Shown: positions 1 through 7,744 of the stretch, one piece after another
Numbering within the stretch: the stretch's first letter is position 1
Layout of the letters: every line of letters begins with the position of its first letter
NCBI GenBank assembly: GCA_965217195.1
Contig: CBDCHL010000004.1
Coordinates: 310,001 to 374,000, forward strand
Origin: UBA6623 sp965217195
Lineage (GTDB): Bacteria > Acidobacteriota > Terriglobia > Bryobacterales > UBA6623
Direction of reading: 5' to 3'
DNA: 64,000 nt
Translations under genes and position numbers: made by a program
The notes under the pieces: model-generated
Seen by the model: the letters and a program-made list of their open reading frames with translations, nothing else
Database searches by the model: none
Told to the model about the DNA's origin: nothing

Positions 1-1371
1 GTTCCAGCGTAAGGGCTCTCCTCGCCGGCGGGCCGAGAAGAAGATGCCGACCGCACGAACCACGGCGCAAAAGTTGATCAGATTGGCCCACGGGGATCGA
101 AACGGCACGGTGAGTCCGTGCGACCAACCATAGGCCCTCACGTTGAATGCCGCACAAACTCCCTGGCGCCAGAGCAACAGGCCCGTATTCGCCCCCAGCA
201 AGACGAGCAAGAGCGGCGAAGCACCGACCAGTTCACCCAAGCGCCAAGGCTCGCCGGTCACCCAAGCTTCGGCCCATCGCGCCAACCCGTAGGCGAAAAC
301 CAGATTGGCGAGCATCGAGGCCGGGTGGCTGAGCAATCCCTTGCGGTCGCGCCAGAGCCAATATCGTTGCGCGGCTCCGGCGTCCCAACCGAATCGTTCC
401 CACGACTGCAGGGCGATCCCAGTCACCCATCGGGCTCGCTGTCGAACGGCCTCGCGAAACCGCCTGGGGAAATAGGCGCATGTTGCGCGGCGGGTGAGGG
501 CTGATCGCGCCTTGGGTGGCGCGCCGGGGACCCCGGCTGCCTGCGCGACAAAACGCTGCCGGCATCCCATGCGGCTTAGCTGCCAACCGATGAAATAGTC
601 TTCTGTCAAGCTCCGCGGGTCGAAAAGACGGCCGCCGTTTTGCTCGGCCAAGCGCTCGAGAACATCGCGGCGATAGGCCGTCCCCACCCCGGCCGAAGGC
701 ACAAATCCGCCCGTCGCGTTTCGCAGAATCAGGTCCTTGCCGTGAAACTCGGCAAACTGGTCGGCGTAGGTCGCCTGGGTCACCCGCCAGAGAGACGAAA
801 CCAACGGCCGCACAGGGAACTGGATCATCTCGTAGCGGTCGATCTCGCGGTTGACCAGCTCCAAGGCGGCGGGCGGGATCAAGTCTTCGGCGTCCTGCTG
901 CTGGAGGGCGGCATAGCGTTCGCCACGGGCTTCTTCATGCCGCTTGATGCCTTCGTAGATCCAGTTGAGGCAATCGGCCTTCGTCGTAGGACCCGGGTGC
1001 GGACAGACGACGTGACGCACCCGAGGGCGCTTTCTCTCGCAAGCCGCAACCTTTTCAAGCGTGGCCGGATCATTGGGATAGACCCCGAGCCAGACATCGT
1101 AGTTTTCGTACTCGATAGCCGCCAGATTGTGATCGAGCATGCGTTCGATCACGCCTGCCTCGCGCCAACAAGGAATGATGATGGCGATCTTGCGCTGACG
1201 CAGTGTCTTCGTAGGGCCGGACCGAGGCTCAGCACGGCCTCGCTTCCAGCGCGCCCGCAGGCGAGTCAGCAGAAAAGCGCAGTCGAAGAGCAGATCATCC
1301 AGCCCACTCAGGAAGATCCAAACGGCAAGCGGCGTGAGGATCGCGGCAACCCAAGGATCAAGCCAGGCCAT
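1..1371 (-). CDS. Glycosyltransferase family 2, NfrB-like (partial, runs off left edge)
   Basis: An open frame runs on the minus strand from an ATG at 1371 to the window edge without a stop (457 codons visible). Residues about 7-25 form a membrane segment. A GT2-type nucleotide-sugar fold follows, with IAIIIPCWREAG near 64, TKADCLNW near 130, the acceptor-site acidic motif LTEDYFIGWQL near 255 and RQRARWVTGIALQSW near 308, matching the (E)D...(Q/R)xxRW pattern of processive GT2 enzymes. More hydrophobic helices follow at about 340-450. The closest family I recognise is the inner-membrane NfrB (phage N4 receptor subunit) glycosyltransferase. It probably makes or exports an envelope polysaccharide; substrate unknown. 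The C-terminus lies outside the window. Confidence 0.85.
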   Translation of the reverse strand, partial: MAWLDPWVAAILTPLAVWIFLSGLDDLLFDCAFLLTRLRARWKRGRAEPRSGPTKTLRQRKIAIIIPCWREAGVIERMLDHNLAAIEYENYDVWLGVYPNDPATLEKVAACERKRPRVRHVVCPHPGPTTKADCLNWIYEGIKRHEEARGERYAALQQQDAEDLIPPAALELVNREIDRYEMIQFPVRPLVSSLWRVTQATYADQFAEFHGKDLILRNATGGFVPSAGVGTAYRRDVLERLAEQNGGRLFDPRSLTEDYFIGWQLSRMGCRQRFVAQAAGVPGAPPKARSALTRRATCAYFPRRFREAVRQRARWVTGIALQSWERFGWDAGAAQRYWLWRDRKGLLSHPASMLANLVFAYGLARWAEAWVTGEPWRLGELVGASPLLLVLLGANTGLLLWRQGVCAAFNVRAYGWSHGLTVPFRSPWANLINFCAVVRAVGIFFSARRRGEPLRWN

Positions 1372-1556
1372 GGCACGGAGCCGCGAAGAGACGTCCGTCG
1401 GCCCACTGTAGCATTGGGTGCGGGGCGATTCCTGACGGGCCTCATAAAGAGATGCTAAATAAACCAGTCGCCTCGATTCCCAAGGCTCGATTCTTAGGTA
1501 GAACCGGGAGTTGACCCGCTCGGTAGAATAGTCACAGCGTAGTTCCCCTGAAATCC

Positions 1557-2750
1557 ATGCAAAGGAAAGAAACGGGGGTTCGAGTCGGAATCGTCGGCCT
1601 TGGGCTGGCGGCGATGCCGCATTTGAAGGGGTACTCAGGGCATCCGGACGCGGAAGTTGTGGCCGTCTGCGACCTCGACGAATCCCGGGCGAAGGAATTT
1701 GCCGCCCAGCAAGGGGTTGCCGCGTCCTACGGGTCGTTAGAGGAAATGCTTCGGGATCCGGCCGTGAACACGGTGGACATCACAACGCCGACGTACCTTC
1801 ACGCCGAGATGGCGCGTCAGGCAGCTGCGGCCGGCAAACATGTCTACTGCGAGAAACCTTTCTGCTGCAGCCTGGCAGACGGCGAAGCCGCCTGCCAGGC
1901 GGCCAACGAAAACAGCACAGCGCTCGCAGTCGGTGAGACCTATGTGTTTCTCTCTTCGCACAGGAAAGCGCGCGAGCTGATCGAAGCCGGTGAGATCGGC
2001 CGTCCGCTGCAAGTCAGGCAGCGTCACGGCGGCTGGGTCGAGCGAAAGACACCGGCGATACCCACCGGTCCGGCCGACCGCGGATGGCGTGTAGATCCCA
2101 AGATGTCGGGCGGGGGCCGGTTTCCCTGGCTCTTCGATCACGCGGTCCACTTCTTTGCCGCGTCTGAGTTCTTTGTATTGGATGAGCCGGTGACGGAAGT
2201 CTATGCCCTGGACGCCGGGCAACCGTTAAGCGATGAGCGAGAAGGCGCGCCTCATGATCCCTACACGAGCGCGGAGCCCGACATTCCGATGCTTGTTTGG
2301 AAACACGGCGACGGACGTACCCAAGGGGCGTGGATGCGCGCCGAGCGGCTGAACGGTCGTTACGACTTCATGCGTGGATTCAGTAGCACGGTGGTCGGCG
2401 AGCGAGGCATGATCGAAGTGCTGGGCGAGGGAGGCGGAGGCCTCGTTTGGAACAACGCGCCTCAGCACCTACTGCTCCACCGGGAGGGGAAAGAGACCGT
2501 CGCAGTTCGTTTCGACGAGGGGCCGGACGACGTTTGGGAGTCCGAGATCTGCTACTACAGCCAGGGCCACATCAACCAAATCCGGGAATTCGTGGACAGC
2601 GTTCTGTCAGGAGCGAAGCCGAGCTACAGCGGCGAAGACGGCCTGCGAGCGGTGCGGTGCACCTTGGCGGCGATTGTTTCGGCGAAGGAGGGACGGCCCG
2701 TTAGGGCGGACGAGATTCCAGCGGGGTTGCAAGCGACGGCGATTGGTTAG
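1557..2750 (+). CDS. Gfo/Idh/MocA family oxidoreductase (first copy)
   Basis: A 397-residue NAD(P)-dependent sugar or inositol dehydrogenase-type protein. The N-terminal Rossmann fold has the dinucleotide loop GIVGLGLAAMPH (residues 11-22), and the family EKP motif is at 99-101 (Lys100 is the expected catalytic or cofactor-contact lysine). A C-terminal alpha/beta substrate domain follows. No signal peptide is visible, so it is cytoplasmic. It lies divergently from the glycosyltransferase, with a 185-bp shared control region. A related oxidoreductase follows at 3189, so the two may act on the same imported sugar or cyclitol; the substrate cannot be read from sequence. The ATG at 1557 has only a weak ribosome site, but it sits at the family's usual distance from the Rossmann loop. 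Confidence 0.9.
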   Translation: MQRKETGVRVGIVGLGLAAMPHLKGYSGHPDAEVVAVCDLDESRAKEFAAQQGVAASYGSLEEMLRDPAVNTVDITTPTYLHAEMARQAAAAGKHVYCEKPFCCSLADGEAACQAANENSTALAVGETYVFLSSHRKARELIEAGEIGRPLQVRQRHGGWVERKTPAIPTGPADRGWRVDPKMSGGGRFPWLFDHAVHFFAASEFFVLDEPVTEVYALDAGQPLSDEREGAPHDPYTSAEPDIPMLVWKHGDGRTQGAWMRAERLNGRYDFMRGFSSTVVGERGMIEVLGEGGGGLVWNNAPQHLLLHREGKETVAVRFDEGPDDVWESEICYYSQGHINQIREFVDSVLSGAKPSYSGEDGLRAVRCTLAAIVSAKEGRPVRADEIPAGLQATAIG

Positions 2751-2848
2751 CGTGCCGGACCACCTTGATGGACGGACACAGATAATCACGGCGGTCCGCT
2801 CCTGCCTGACCACAGATTGCGGCGTGGATTCAGCGGGTTTCTTGACTG

Positions 2849-3049
2849 CTATTCGTCGCGGATAGCCGCTTGGACTTTCTCGGCCAGTTCGGCGGGGATC
2901 TCCTCCATGCCGTGGTCGGCCTTGGCGTGTTCGGCGCACTTTTGCATGACCTCTTCGACGGTGTCTCCGCGGGCCTCGAAGTCGCAGTCAACTCCGATGT
3001 CTCTGCATTTGATAGCTTTTGCCTGGTGTCCCTCCTGTAGTGAAGACAC
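2849..3049 (-). CDS. DUF1059 small protein (start codon apparently damaged)
   Basis: The minus-strand frame encodes a short protein with the DUF1059 signature: an IKCRDIGVDCDFEA stretch, then EEVMQKCAEHAKADHGM and a helical tail ending in AAIRDE. DUF1059 proteins are about 55-60 residues, usually begin M-(A)-K-x-hydrophobic-x-C-R-D, and are of unknown function. Here a strong AGGAGG ribosome site (3030-3035) is followed by CACCAGGCAAAAGC where CACCATGGCAAAAGC would be expected, so the natural ATG at about 3025 seems to have lost its T. The nearest in-frame alternative is the GTG at 3049, used for these coordinates; the frame also opens upstream to an ATG at 3211 that would overlap the next gene. 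It could be a single-base assembly error. Confidence 0.6.
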   Translation of the reverse strand: MSSLQEGHQAKAIKCRDIGVDCDFEARGDTVEEVMQKCAEHAKADHGMEEIPAELAEKVQAAIRDE

Positions 3050-3188
3050 TATAGTCGTTCCGGCGGTGCGTTGACTCGTGCGGGCGAGATCCGCGAGACC
3101 GGACGAGAGCGGCACGGCTAGAATGTAGTCTTCGTGCCGGCCGGGAATCAACACCGGCCAGGGTGAACGTTCACGCGCGGGTGATTTT

Positions 3189-4172
3189 ATGGCCGGTTCA
3201 AAAGTAGGCATTGCTTTTCTCGGTACCGGCGGTGTGGCTCGGATGCACGCGCAGGCGGTAAATCAACTCGCCGGGGCACGATTGCTCGGGGCCTATAGCC
3301 GCAACCCGGAGAACATAACGAAGTTCGCCGGCGAGTTCGGTATCAAAGGGTATCGATCTGTCGACGAGGCCCTCGCCGACCCGGAGGTCGATGTCGTTTC
3401 CGTTCTAACCCCCGTCCCGAGCCACGCTCCTCTCGCACTCGCTTGCCTCGAAGCCGGGAAGCACGTTCTGGTGGAAAAGCCGGTCTCGCACGCGATCGAG
3501 GAGATCCAAACTCTGAAAGCTGCCGCTGAGACCGCGGGTCGTCTCTGCGTACCGGTTCACAACTACCTTTACTCCCCGGCGATTCAGCGGGCAAAGCAGC
3601 TTATCGATCAGGGCAAGCTCGGGAAGCTATCCAGTTTGTGGATGATTTACAACCAAAAGCATCCGGCCGAGATGGCCGACGGGCGCCCCGAGTTGTTGTT
3701 GCGCGAATTGCACGTCCATCACGCCTACGTGCTGCTGTTTCTCGGCGGCAGGCCGGTTCGGGTTTCAGCAACGGCTTCGAATGTTCACTTTCGCGACAAG
3801 GGATCGAACGATCAAGCCATGATCGTGTGCGAGATGCCGGGCGGCGCCGTCGCCAACTTGTGGGGCAGTTTCGCGGCGGACGACAATACCAGCAGTCCGT
3901 GGAGCGTCTATTACAAAGTGTTGGGGACCGAAGGCGGTGTGACGAATTCATGGGCCGATATCCGCTATGGTGACGCGCTGCTGCCGGGATGGGATCTAGC
4001 CGCGTACCGTGACAGCTTTTTGTACGCCTACGAATACTTTCTGACCCGCTGTCTCGCAAACAGCGAGCCGCCGCCTTCCAGCTTGGACGATGCCGCCGAT
4101 GCGCTACGAATCATCGAGGCGACCGAGGAGTCGGTCGCGCAGGGCCGATTCGTGGACGTGCGTTACGACTGA
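3189..4172 (+). CDS. Gfo/Idh/MocA family oxidoreductase (second copy)
   Basis: A 327-residue cytoplasmic NAD(P)-dependent oxidoreductase. It shows the Rossmann loop FLGTGGVARMH (10-20) and the EKP motif at residues 96-98, with a C-terminal substrate domain containing RELHVHHAYVLLFLGG. It is shorter than and diverged from the neighbour at 1557, so it is a family paralogue rather than a recent tandem copy. Such pairs often sit in inositol or rare-sugar catabolic loci, but no transporter or isomerase is visible here. The start is ATG at 3189, directly preceding MAGSKVGIAFLGTGG. Confidence 0.9.
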   Translation: MAGSKVGIAFLGTGGVARMHAQAVNQLAGARLLGAYSRNPENITKFAGEFGIKGYRSVDEALADPEVDVVSVLTPVPSHAPLALACLEAGKHVLVEKPVSHAIEEIQTLKAAAETAGRLCVPVHNYLYSPAIQRAKQLIDQGKLGKLSSLWMIYNQKHPAEMADGRPELLLRELHVHHAYVLLFLGGRPVRVSATASNVHFRDKGSNDQAMIVCEMPGGAVANLWGSFAADDNTSSPWSVYYKVLGTEGGVTNSWADIRYGDALLPGWDLAAYRDSFLYAYEYFLTRCLANSEPPPSSLDDAADALRIIEATEESVAQGRFVDVRYD

Positions 4173-4358
4173 GCTTTGGGCTTTTGCGCTGCTTGCGATC
4201 CCGATGGTCTCGCCGTGGCGCCGGTTGGTACTGACGGTACGCTTCCTCGTCACGATCGATTCCTTAGCGACGGGCTCAGCGTCTTCGACCCCGGTTGCGA
4301 AAAGCAGTGCCCTGGGGGCGGCGCAGCTTGTGAGGGGAAGGAAAATTGTTGATTTTTC

Positions 4359-4387
4359 TTGACGTTACTATATAGTCACGTTATAAT
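4359..4387 (+). promoter_or_regulatory. Sigma-70 promoter of the SRPBCC-ArsR-DinB cluster
   Basis: TTGACG at 4359-4364 and a consensus TATAAT at 4382-4387 are separated by exactly 17 bp, with the SRPBCC start codon 49 bp downstream. This is the best housekeeping promoter match in the window. Confidence 0.85.
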
Positions 4388-4395
4388 TTAGTAAC
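4364..4395 (+). promoter_or_regulatory. Tandem 16-bp operators overlapping the promoter (ArsR-type, inferred)
   Basis: Two abutting 16-mers, GTTACTATATAGTCAC (4364-4379) and GTTATAATTTAGTAAC (4380-4395), share a GTTA...AGT(C/A)AC layout. The first is a palindrome apart from one mismatched pair, and the outermost GTTACTA and TAGTAAC form a perfect inverted repeat. They cover the -35/-10 spacer and the -10 box, the expected place for repression by the ArsR protein encoded at 4895. The assignment to that regulator is inference. Confidence 0.65.
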
Positions 4396-4435
4396 ATATT
4401 GACGGCCCTACGATTCGGGCCGCTGGAGGAAACGA

Positions 4436-4864
4436 ATGACGTTGGACGACTTGACGCTCGACATCGAGCAGCACATCGATATCGAAGCGTCCCCGGAAAA
4501 GGTTTTTGCCGGATTGCTTGAGCGCTTAGGACAAAAGAACTCCACGCCGGACGGCACGCCGATGCCAATGCTGCTCGAAGCTCACGCGGGCGGGCGGTGG
4601 TATCGCGATCGCGGACAGGGAATTGAGCACCTGTGGGGATTCGTGCAGGTAATCAAACCGCCGGTACTGTTGGAGTTGAGCGGACCGATGTTCATGTCCT
4701 ACCCGGCCAACAATCACTTGGAAATCAAGGTCGAGGAAGCCGGGGGGCGTTGCAAGGTGACCCTGCGGCATCGGGCCATCGGCATGATTGATCCGGACCA
4801 CAGTAAGGGTGTGGGCTCCGGGTGGACCCATTACCTAACCGAGCTGAAGAACGATTGTGAATAG
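4436..4864 (+). CDS. SRPBCC / AHSA1-like domain protein
   Basis: A 142-residue single-domain protein of the START/Bet v 1-like SRPBCC superfamily. It opens with HIDIEASPEKVFAGLLERLG, the usual first strand and helix, and carries GGRWYRDRGQG and an internal LLELSGPMFMSYP strand. Such proteins bind small hydrophobic ligands in a deep cavity. The start is well supported: GGAGG lies 7 bp before the ATG. An ArsR regulator starts 30 bp downstream and a DinB-fold protein follows, a common bacterial trio in which the regulator controls the other two. No ligand can be inferred. Confidence 0.85.
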   Translation: MTLDDLTLDIEQHIDIEASPEKVFAGLLERLGQKNSTPDGTPMPMLLEAHAGGRWYRDRGQGIEHLWGFVQVIKPPVLLELSGPMFMSYPANNHLEIKVEEAGGRCKVTLRHRAIGMIDPDHSKGVGSGWTHYLTELKNDCE

Positions 4865-4894
4865 CCCTGCGTAGGGCTCGGCAATGGAGGGGTA

Positions 4895-5275
4895 TTGAGC
4901 GATCTCGATCCGGTCTGGAAGGCGTTGTCGGACCCCACACGGCGGGCGATCCTCGACCTGCTTCGGAATGGGCCGCGCACGACGACCGAGATCGTGCGAT
5001 CGTTCCCGCAGCTCACGCGCTTCGGCGTGATGAAGCATATCGAGGTACTCCGGGGCGCTCATCTAGTCCAGACGCGAGAGGCGGGGAGGCATCGCGTGAA
5101 CTCTCTAAACGCCGTACCGATCCGGCAGATCTACGAGCGCTGGGTCAATCGGTTTGAGGAGTTCTGGTCCCATGAGTTGCTTCGCCTGAAAGAAACCGTC
5201 GAGGAAGAGAGCGGGGACAGGAAAACCGGCCCTTCACGCAAGAAAAACCCTTCAAGCAAGAAGAAAAGAGACTGA
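4895..5275 (+). CDS. ArsR-family transcriptional regulator
   Basis: A 126-residue winged-helix repressor. The opening VWKALSDPTRRAILDLL is diagnostic of the ArsR/SmtB fold, and the recognition helix region is around RFGVMKHIEVLR (residues 43-54). I see no paired Cys metal-sensing motif, so this is the metal-independent type usually linked to SRPBCC genes. The C-terminus is unusually basic (a Lys/Ser-rich tail from about residue 108). It begins with TTG at 4895, supported by GGAGG 5 bp upstream; no ATG fits. It probably autoregulates through the operators at 4364-4395. Confidence 0.88.
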   Translation: MSDLDPVWKALSDPTRRAILDLLRNGPRTTTEIVRSFPQLTRFGVMKHIEVLRGAHLVQTREAGRHRVNSLNAVPIRQIYERWVNRFEEFWSHELLRLKETVEEESGDRKTGPSRKKNPSSKKKRD

Positions 5276-5380
5276 GGCTGCGTGAGCGGCCCTGCCTCGG
5301 ACGTGGAAGGTACCAAGTCGCTTCGTGCGAATGATTAGCTTTCGGCCGGCTGTGGCCTATTTGGAACAAGGAGAAAAGAA

Positions 5381-5869
5381 ATGGATATCGAAACACTGAT
5401 CACCCAACATGAGCTATCCGCCAAAGTCTTTGGCGCCAACTTCGGGGACCTGACTCACGACGACAGTCTCGTCCAGCCGCAAGGCGGCGGCAATTGTGCC
5501 AATTGGATCGCCGGACACCTCGTCAAGGCGCGCTCGGATACCCTCGCTTTGCTCGGCGCGGAATCGCCCTACGCGCCTGACCGGTTTGAACGATACGCCA
5601 CCGGCAAGCCGCCTCTGACGGAACTGAGCGAGGCGCTGCCGTTCGAAGAATTGCAGGAGAACTTCGCGTCTCTGCAGCAGCCGTTGGTCGACGCTTTGCG
5701 GGCGGCCGACGCGGAGACGTTGGCTCGGCCGGTTCCCGACAGCCCGACGGGCAACCCGGACGAGACCGTGGGATCATTCATGGTGGCGGTTGCTTTCCAC
5801 GAGCCGTATCACATCGGCCAAGGAGGCTTGCTGCGCCGTATGCTGGGCAAAGAGCGGCTGCTGCCGTAG
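5381..5869 (+). CDS. DinB superfamily protein
   Basis: A 162-residue four-helix-bundle protein of the DinB/YfiT metalloenzyme superfamily. The expected three metal-ligand histidines are visible: His46 in NWIAGHLVKAR, and His140 and His144 in FHEPYHIGQGG. The last helix ends in LLRRMLGKERLL, as is typical. Members bind divalent metals and include thiol S-transferases; the reaction here is unknown. AAGGAG lies 10 bp before the ATG. It lies 105 bp after the arsR gene, in the same direction, and is probably part of the same regulon. Confidence 0.85.
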   Translation: MDIETLITQHELSAKVFGANFGDLTHDDSLVQPQGGGNCANWIAGHLVKARSDTLALLGAESPYAPDRFERYATGKPPLTELSEALPFEELQENFASLQQPLVDALRAADAETLARPVPDSPTGNPDETVGSFMVAVAFHEPYHIGQGGLLRRMLGKERLLP

Positions 5870-5933
5870 TTATTCAACCGCTCGACACGAATGAGTCGGC
5901 CTCCGCGTTACCGAATATTGCGATCGCGAGGGC

Positions 5934-6158
5934 TCAATCTTTCGAGGGGTCGGCAGGGCCGCTCTGGAAGCGTTTGTTCTGAGAGGCCGTCGTCCCGGCG
6001 CCGATCGCGGTTCCAATGGCCGCGCCTATACCGACCCCGGTCGCCAAATTGTCGGTCGCGGCGCCGATCGCGGCGCCGACGCCGATCCCGATTGCCAGGG
6101 CTGCCCCCATGGGGCTACAAGACGTCGACGGTTTTTTCGGGGCGGCTTCGTCAGCCAT
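5934..6158 (-). CDS. Small glycine-zipper protein
   Basis: A 74-residue protein with a polar N-terminus, then about 40 residues of Ala/Gly/Ile in GxxxG spacing (for example GIGVGAAIGAATDN and GIGAAIGTAIGAG), ending in a charged tail. This glycine-zipper pattern suggests a small protein with one or two membrane helices. Similar small proteins occur as hypotheticals across Gram-negative bacteria, and I know of no function. It is convergent with the DinB gene. The ribosome site is weak (AAAGGG about 14 bp before the ATG). Confidence 0.6.
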   Translation of the reverse strand: MADEAAPKKPSTSCSPMGAALAIGIGVGAAIGAATDNLATGVGIGAAIGTAIGAGTTASQNKRFQSGPADPSKD

Positions 6159-6275
6159 TTATTGAGGTGCCCTTTCTTTGGTTGACGGCAATTAACAGCT
6201 GCACGCCAGCATTCTACTACGGCCTCCGGTTCGGCGACGGGCCCTAAGCCGACCTTGACAAGGGTTTCGACTATG

Positions 6276-6292
6276 ACCTAGTATAACTAGGT
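6276..6292 (+). promoter_or_regulatory. Palindromic operator abutting the padR start; probable leaderless promoter
   Basis: ACCTAGT-ATA-ACTAGGT is a perfect 7-bp inverted repeat ending one base before the ATG at 6293. A TTGACA at 6255-6260 lies 18 bp before TAGTAT (6279-6284), which falls inside the palindrome. A transcript from this promoter would start within a base or two of the ATG, so padR mRNA would be leaderless, and repressor binding would occlude the -10 box. Confidence 0.65.
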
Positions 6293-6616
6293 ATGCATGG
6301 TCAGCTCCTGAAGGGTCACCTCGACTTTCTTATCTTGGCCTCGGTGGAATCGAAGGCGACGCACGGGTATGCTGTCATTCAAGAGCTGCATAGACGAAGC
6401 GGAGGGGCGTTTCACCTGCCGGAAGGGACTGTTTATCCGGCGCTCCATCGTTTGGAACAATCAGGTTTGCTCGCAAGCCGGTGGTCCCGTCATGCCGGGC
6501 GTCGGCGCTGCCTATATAAACTGACCCTCAAAGGGCGTCGGGCCTTAGCCCAACACCGGCGAGAGTGGCCGAAGTTTTCCCAGGCCGTGACGGCCACCCT
6601 GGAGCCAGCCTCGTGA
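6293..6616 (+). CDS. PadR-family transcriptional regulator
   Basis: A 107-residue PadR-type winged-helix protein. The opening LLKGHLDFLILASVESKATHGY and the wing segment FHLPEGTVYPALHRLEQSGLL are characteristic. It fits the short PadR subfamily 2 (N-terminal wHTH plus one C-terminal dimerisation helix). No ribosome site is present because an inverted repeat abuts the ATG, consistent with leaderless, autoregulated expression. Its stop overlaps the GTG start of the next gene, as in the common PadR / permease-prefix pairs. Confidence 0.9.
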   Translation: MHGQLLKGHLDFLILASVESKATHGYAVIQELHRRSGGAFHLPEGTVYPALHRLEQSGLLASRWSRHAGRRRCLYKLTLKGRRALAQHRREWPKFSQAVTATLEPAS

Positions 6617-7689
6617 CCCCGCACTTCGATATCGACGCTTTCCTGGCCGAGCTTCGAGAGAGATTGCCGGGGGACGCCGGGGTTAGGGACCGAATCGTTG
6701 CCGAGGCGGAAGATCACCTGGGGGAAGCCGTCGAGCGGTTGCAGGCAGGCGGCATTGCCGCGGCCGAAGCCGAGCGGCAGGCGATTGCGAAGTTCGGGAC
6801 TCCCTCGGAGATAGCCCAATCTTACTCGGCGCAACAAGAGCAACGGGAGGAGGGTAGGGTGCGGTTGTTTGCAGGGTGGAGGGCGTTGGCCGCAGCTGTA
6901 GGGCTGGTTATTCTGGGCTTCGTCGGCCGAACAATGTGGAAGGACGGTGCGGCCGATGTGACCCAGAGAACCGAGAACCGGCTTCAAATTCAAAAGGCCT
7001 TTACGGCGACGAGGCACCTCAAGATCTTTGACATAAGTGGCGTGGAACGTGGAGCGGGAACGGTAGTGGATGATTTCCGCGGTGACGGATCGAAGGCTAA
7101 ATGGAGCCGCGGACAAGTCGCGGGCCCCAGCCGCCAACCGGAAAGAGTTCAGTTCAGAACGGTCGACGATCGCGTGGCCGACGTGTACGCGGCGGTCCTG
7201 CCGGGACACAGGCTGATCAGCTCGCACCGGCTTCCCCAAGAAGACGAACCGGGAGCCTACCTGTGGAGCGTCACGGCTCCGAAACGTTGCTCGATCCTGC
7301 TGTCAGCGTTGGAAGCGGACAAGGAGACGGCACGCGATAATATCCTCGGCTACGAGGTACTCAAGCACAATTACGGATGGGCCGGCACTTCCCTTGAAGC
7401 GTGGGTTGCCCCGGAGCTGGACTGCTACGAACTCAGATCGACCGTGTGGCGCGTAGACGCAGAGACTGGAGTCAAATATGTCGGCGCTGTCAACGATGTG
7501 GTGACAGTGACCGAGGGAGAGCCGGAGGGTAACGGCTTTGCATTGCCGGAGGACTACAGGGAAACTCGGCCTTCCGAACTGGCGAGGGTCGCCAAAAAAA
7601 TGGTTGAGACTTCGGGCTGGGCTTTCTCGCAAGCGATGTTTGTGCTCCCCGATGAGCAGTATCACAGCCTGCGCGGCACCACACGCTAA
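6613..7689 (+). CDS. Permease-prefix-domain membrane protein with LolA-like(?) extracytoplasmic domain
   Basis: The chosen GTG start at 6613 overlaps the padR stop (GTGA), giving 358 residues; the frame also opens 16 codons upstream. Residues about 5-75 form the helical permease-prefix domain that in many soil bacteria precedes an ABC-type permease (ELRERLPGDAGVRDRIVAEA...QAIAKFGTPSEIA). One membrane helix follows at about 88-106 (GWRALAAAVGLVILGFVG). The remaining 250 residues are beta-rich and would be outside the membrane. They resemble a LolA-type or outer-membrane-lipoprotein-sorting fold only loosely, and I do not recognise the family. No permease domain is present. It is translationally coupled to the PadR gene. 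Confidence 0.75.
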   Translation: MTPHFDIDAFLAELRERLPGDAGVRDRIVAEAEDHLGEAVERLQAGGIAAAEAERQAIAKFGTPSEIAQSYSAQQEQREEGRVRLFAGWRALAAAVGLVILGFVGRTMWKDGAADVTQRTENRLQIQKAFTATRHLKIFDISGVERGAGTVVDDFRGDGSKAKWSRGQVAGPSRQPERVQFRTVDDRVADVYAAVLPGHRLISSHRLPQEDEPGAYLWSVTAPKRCSILLSALEADKETARDNILGYEVLKHNYGWAGTSLEAWVAPELDCYELRSTVWRVDAETGVKYVGAVNDVVTVTEGEPEGNGFALPEDYRETRPSELARVAKKMVETSGWAFSQAMFVLPDEQYHSLRGTTR

Positions 7690-7744
7690 CAACGGCGTTT
7701 GTTGGTAATGCGCTCGATGAGCCAAGACTAACGAGCGCGCAGGG

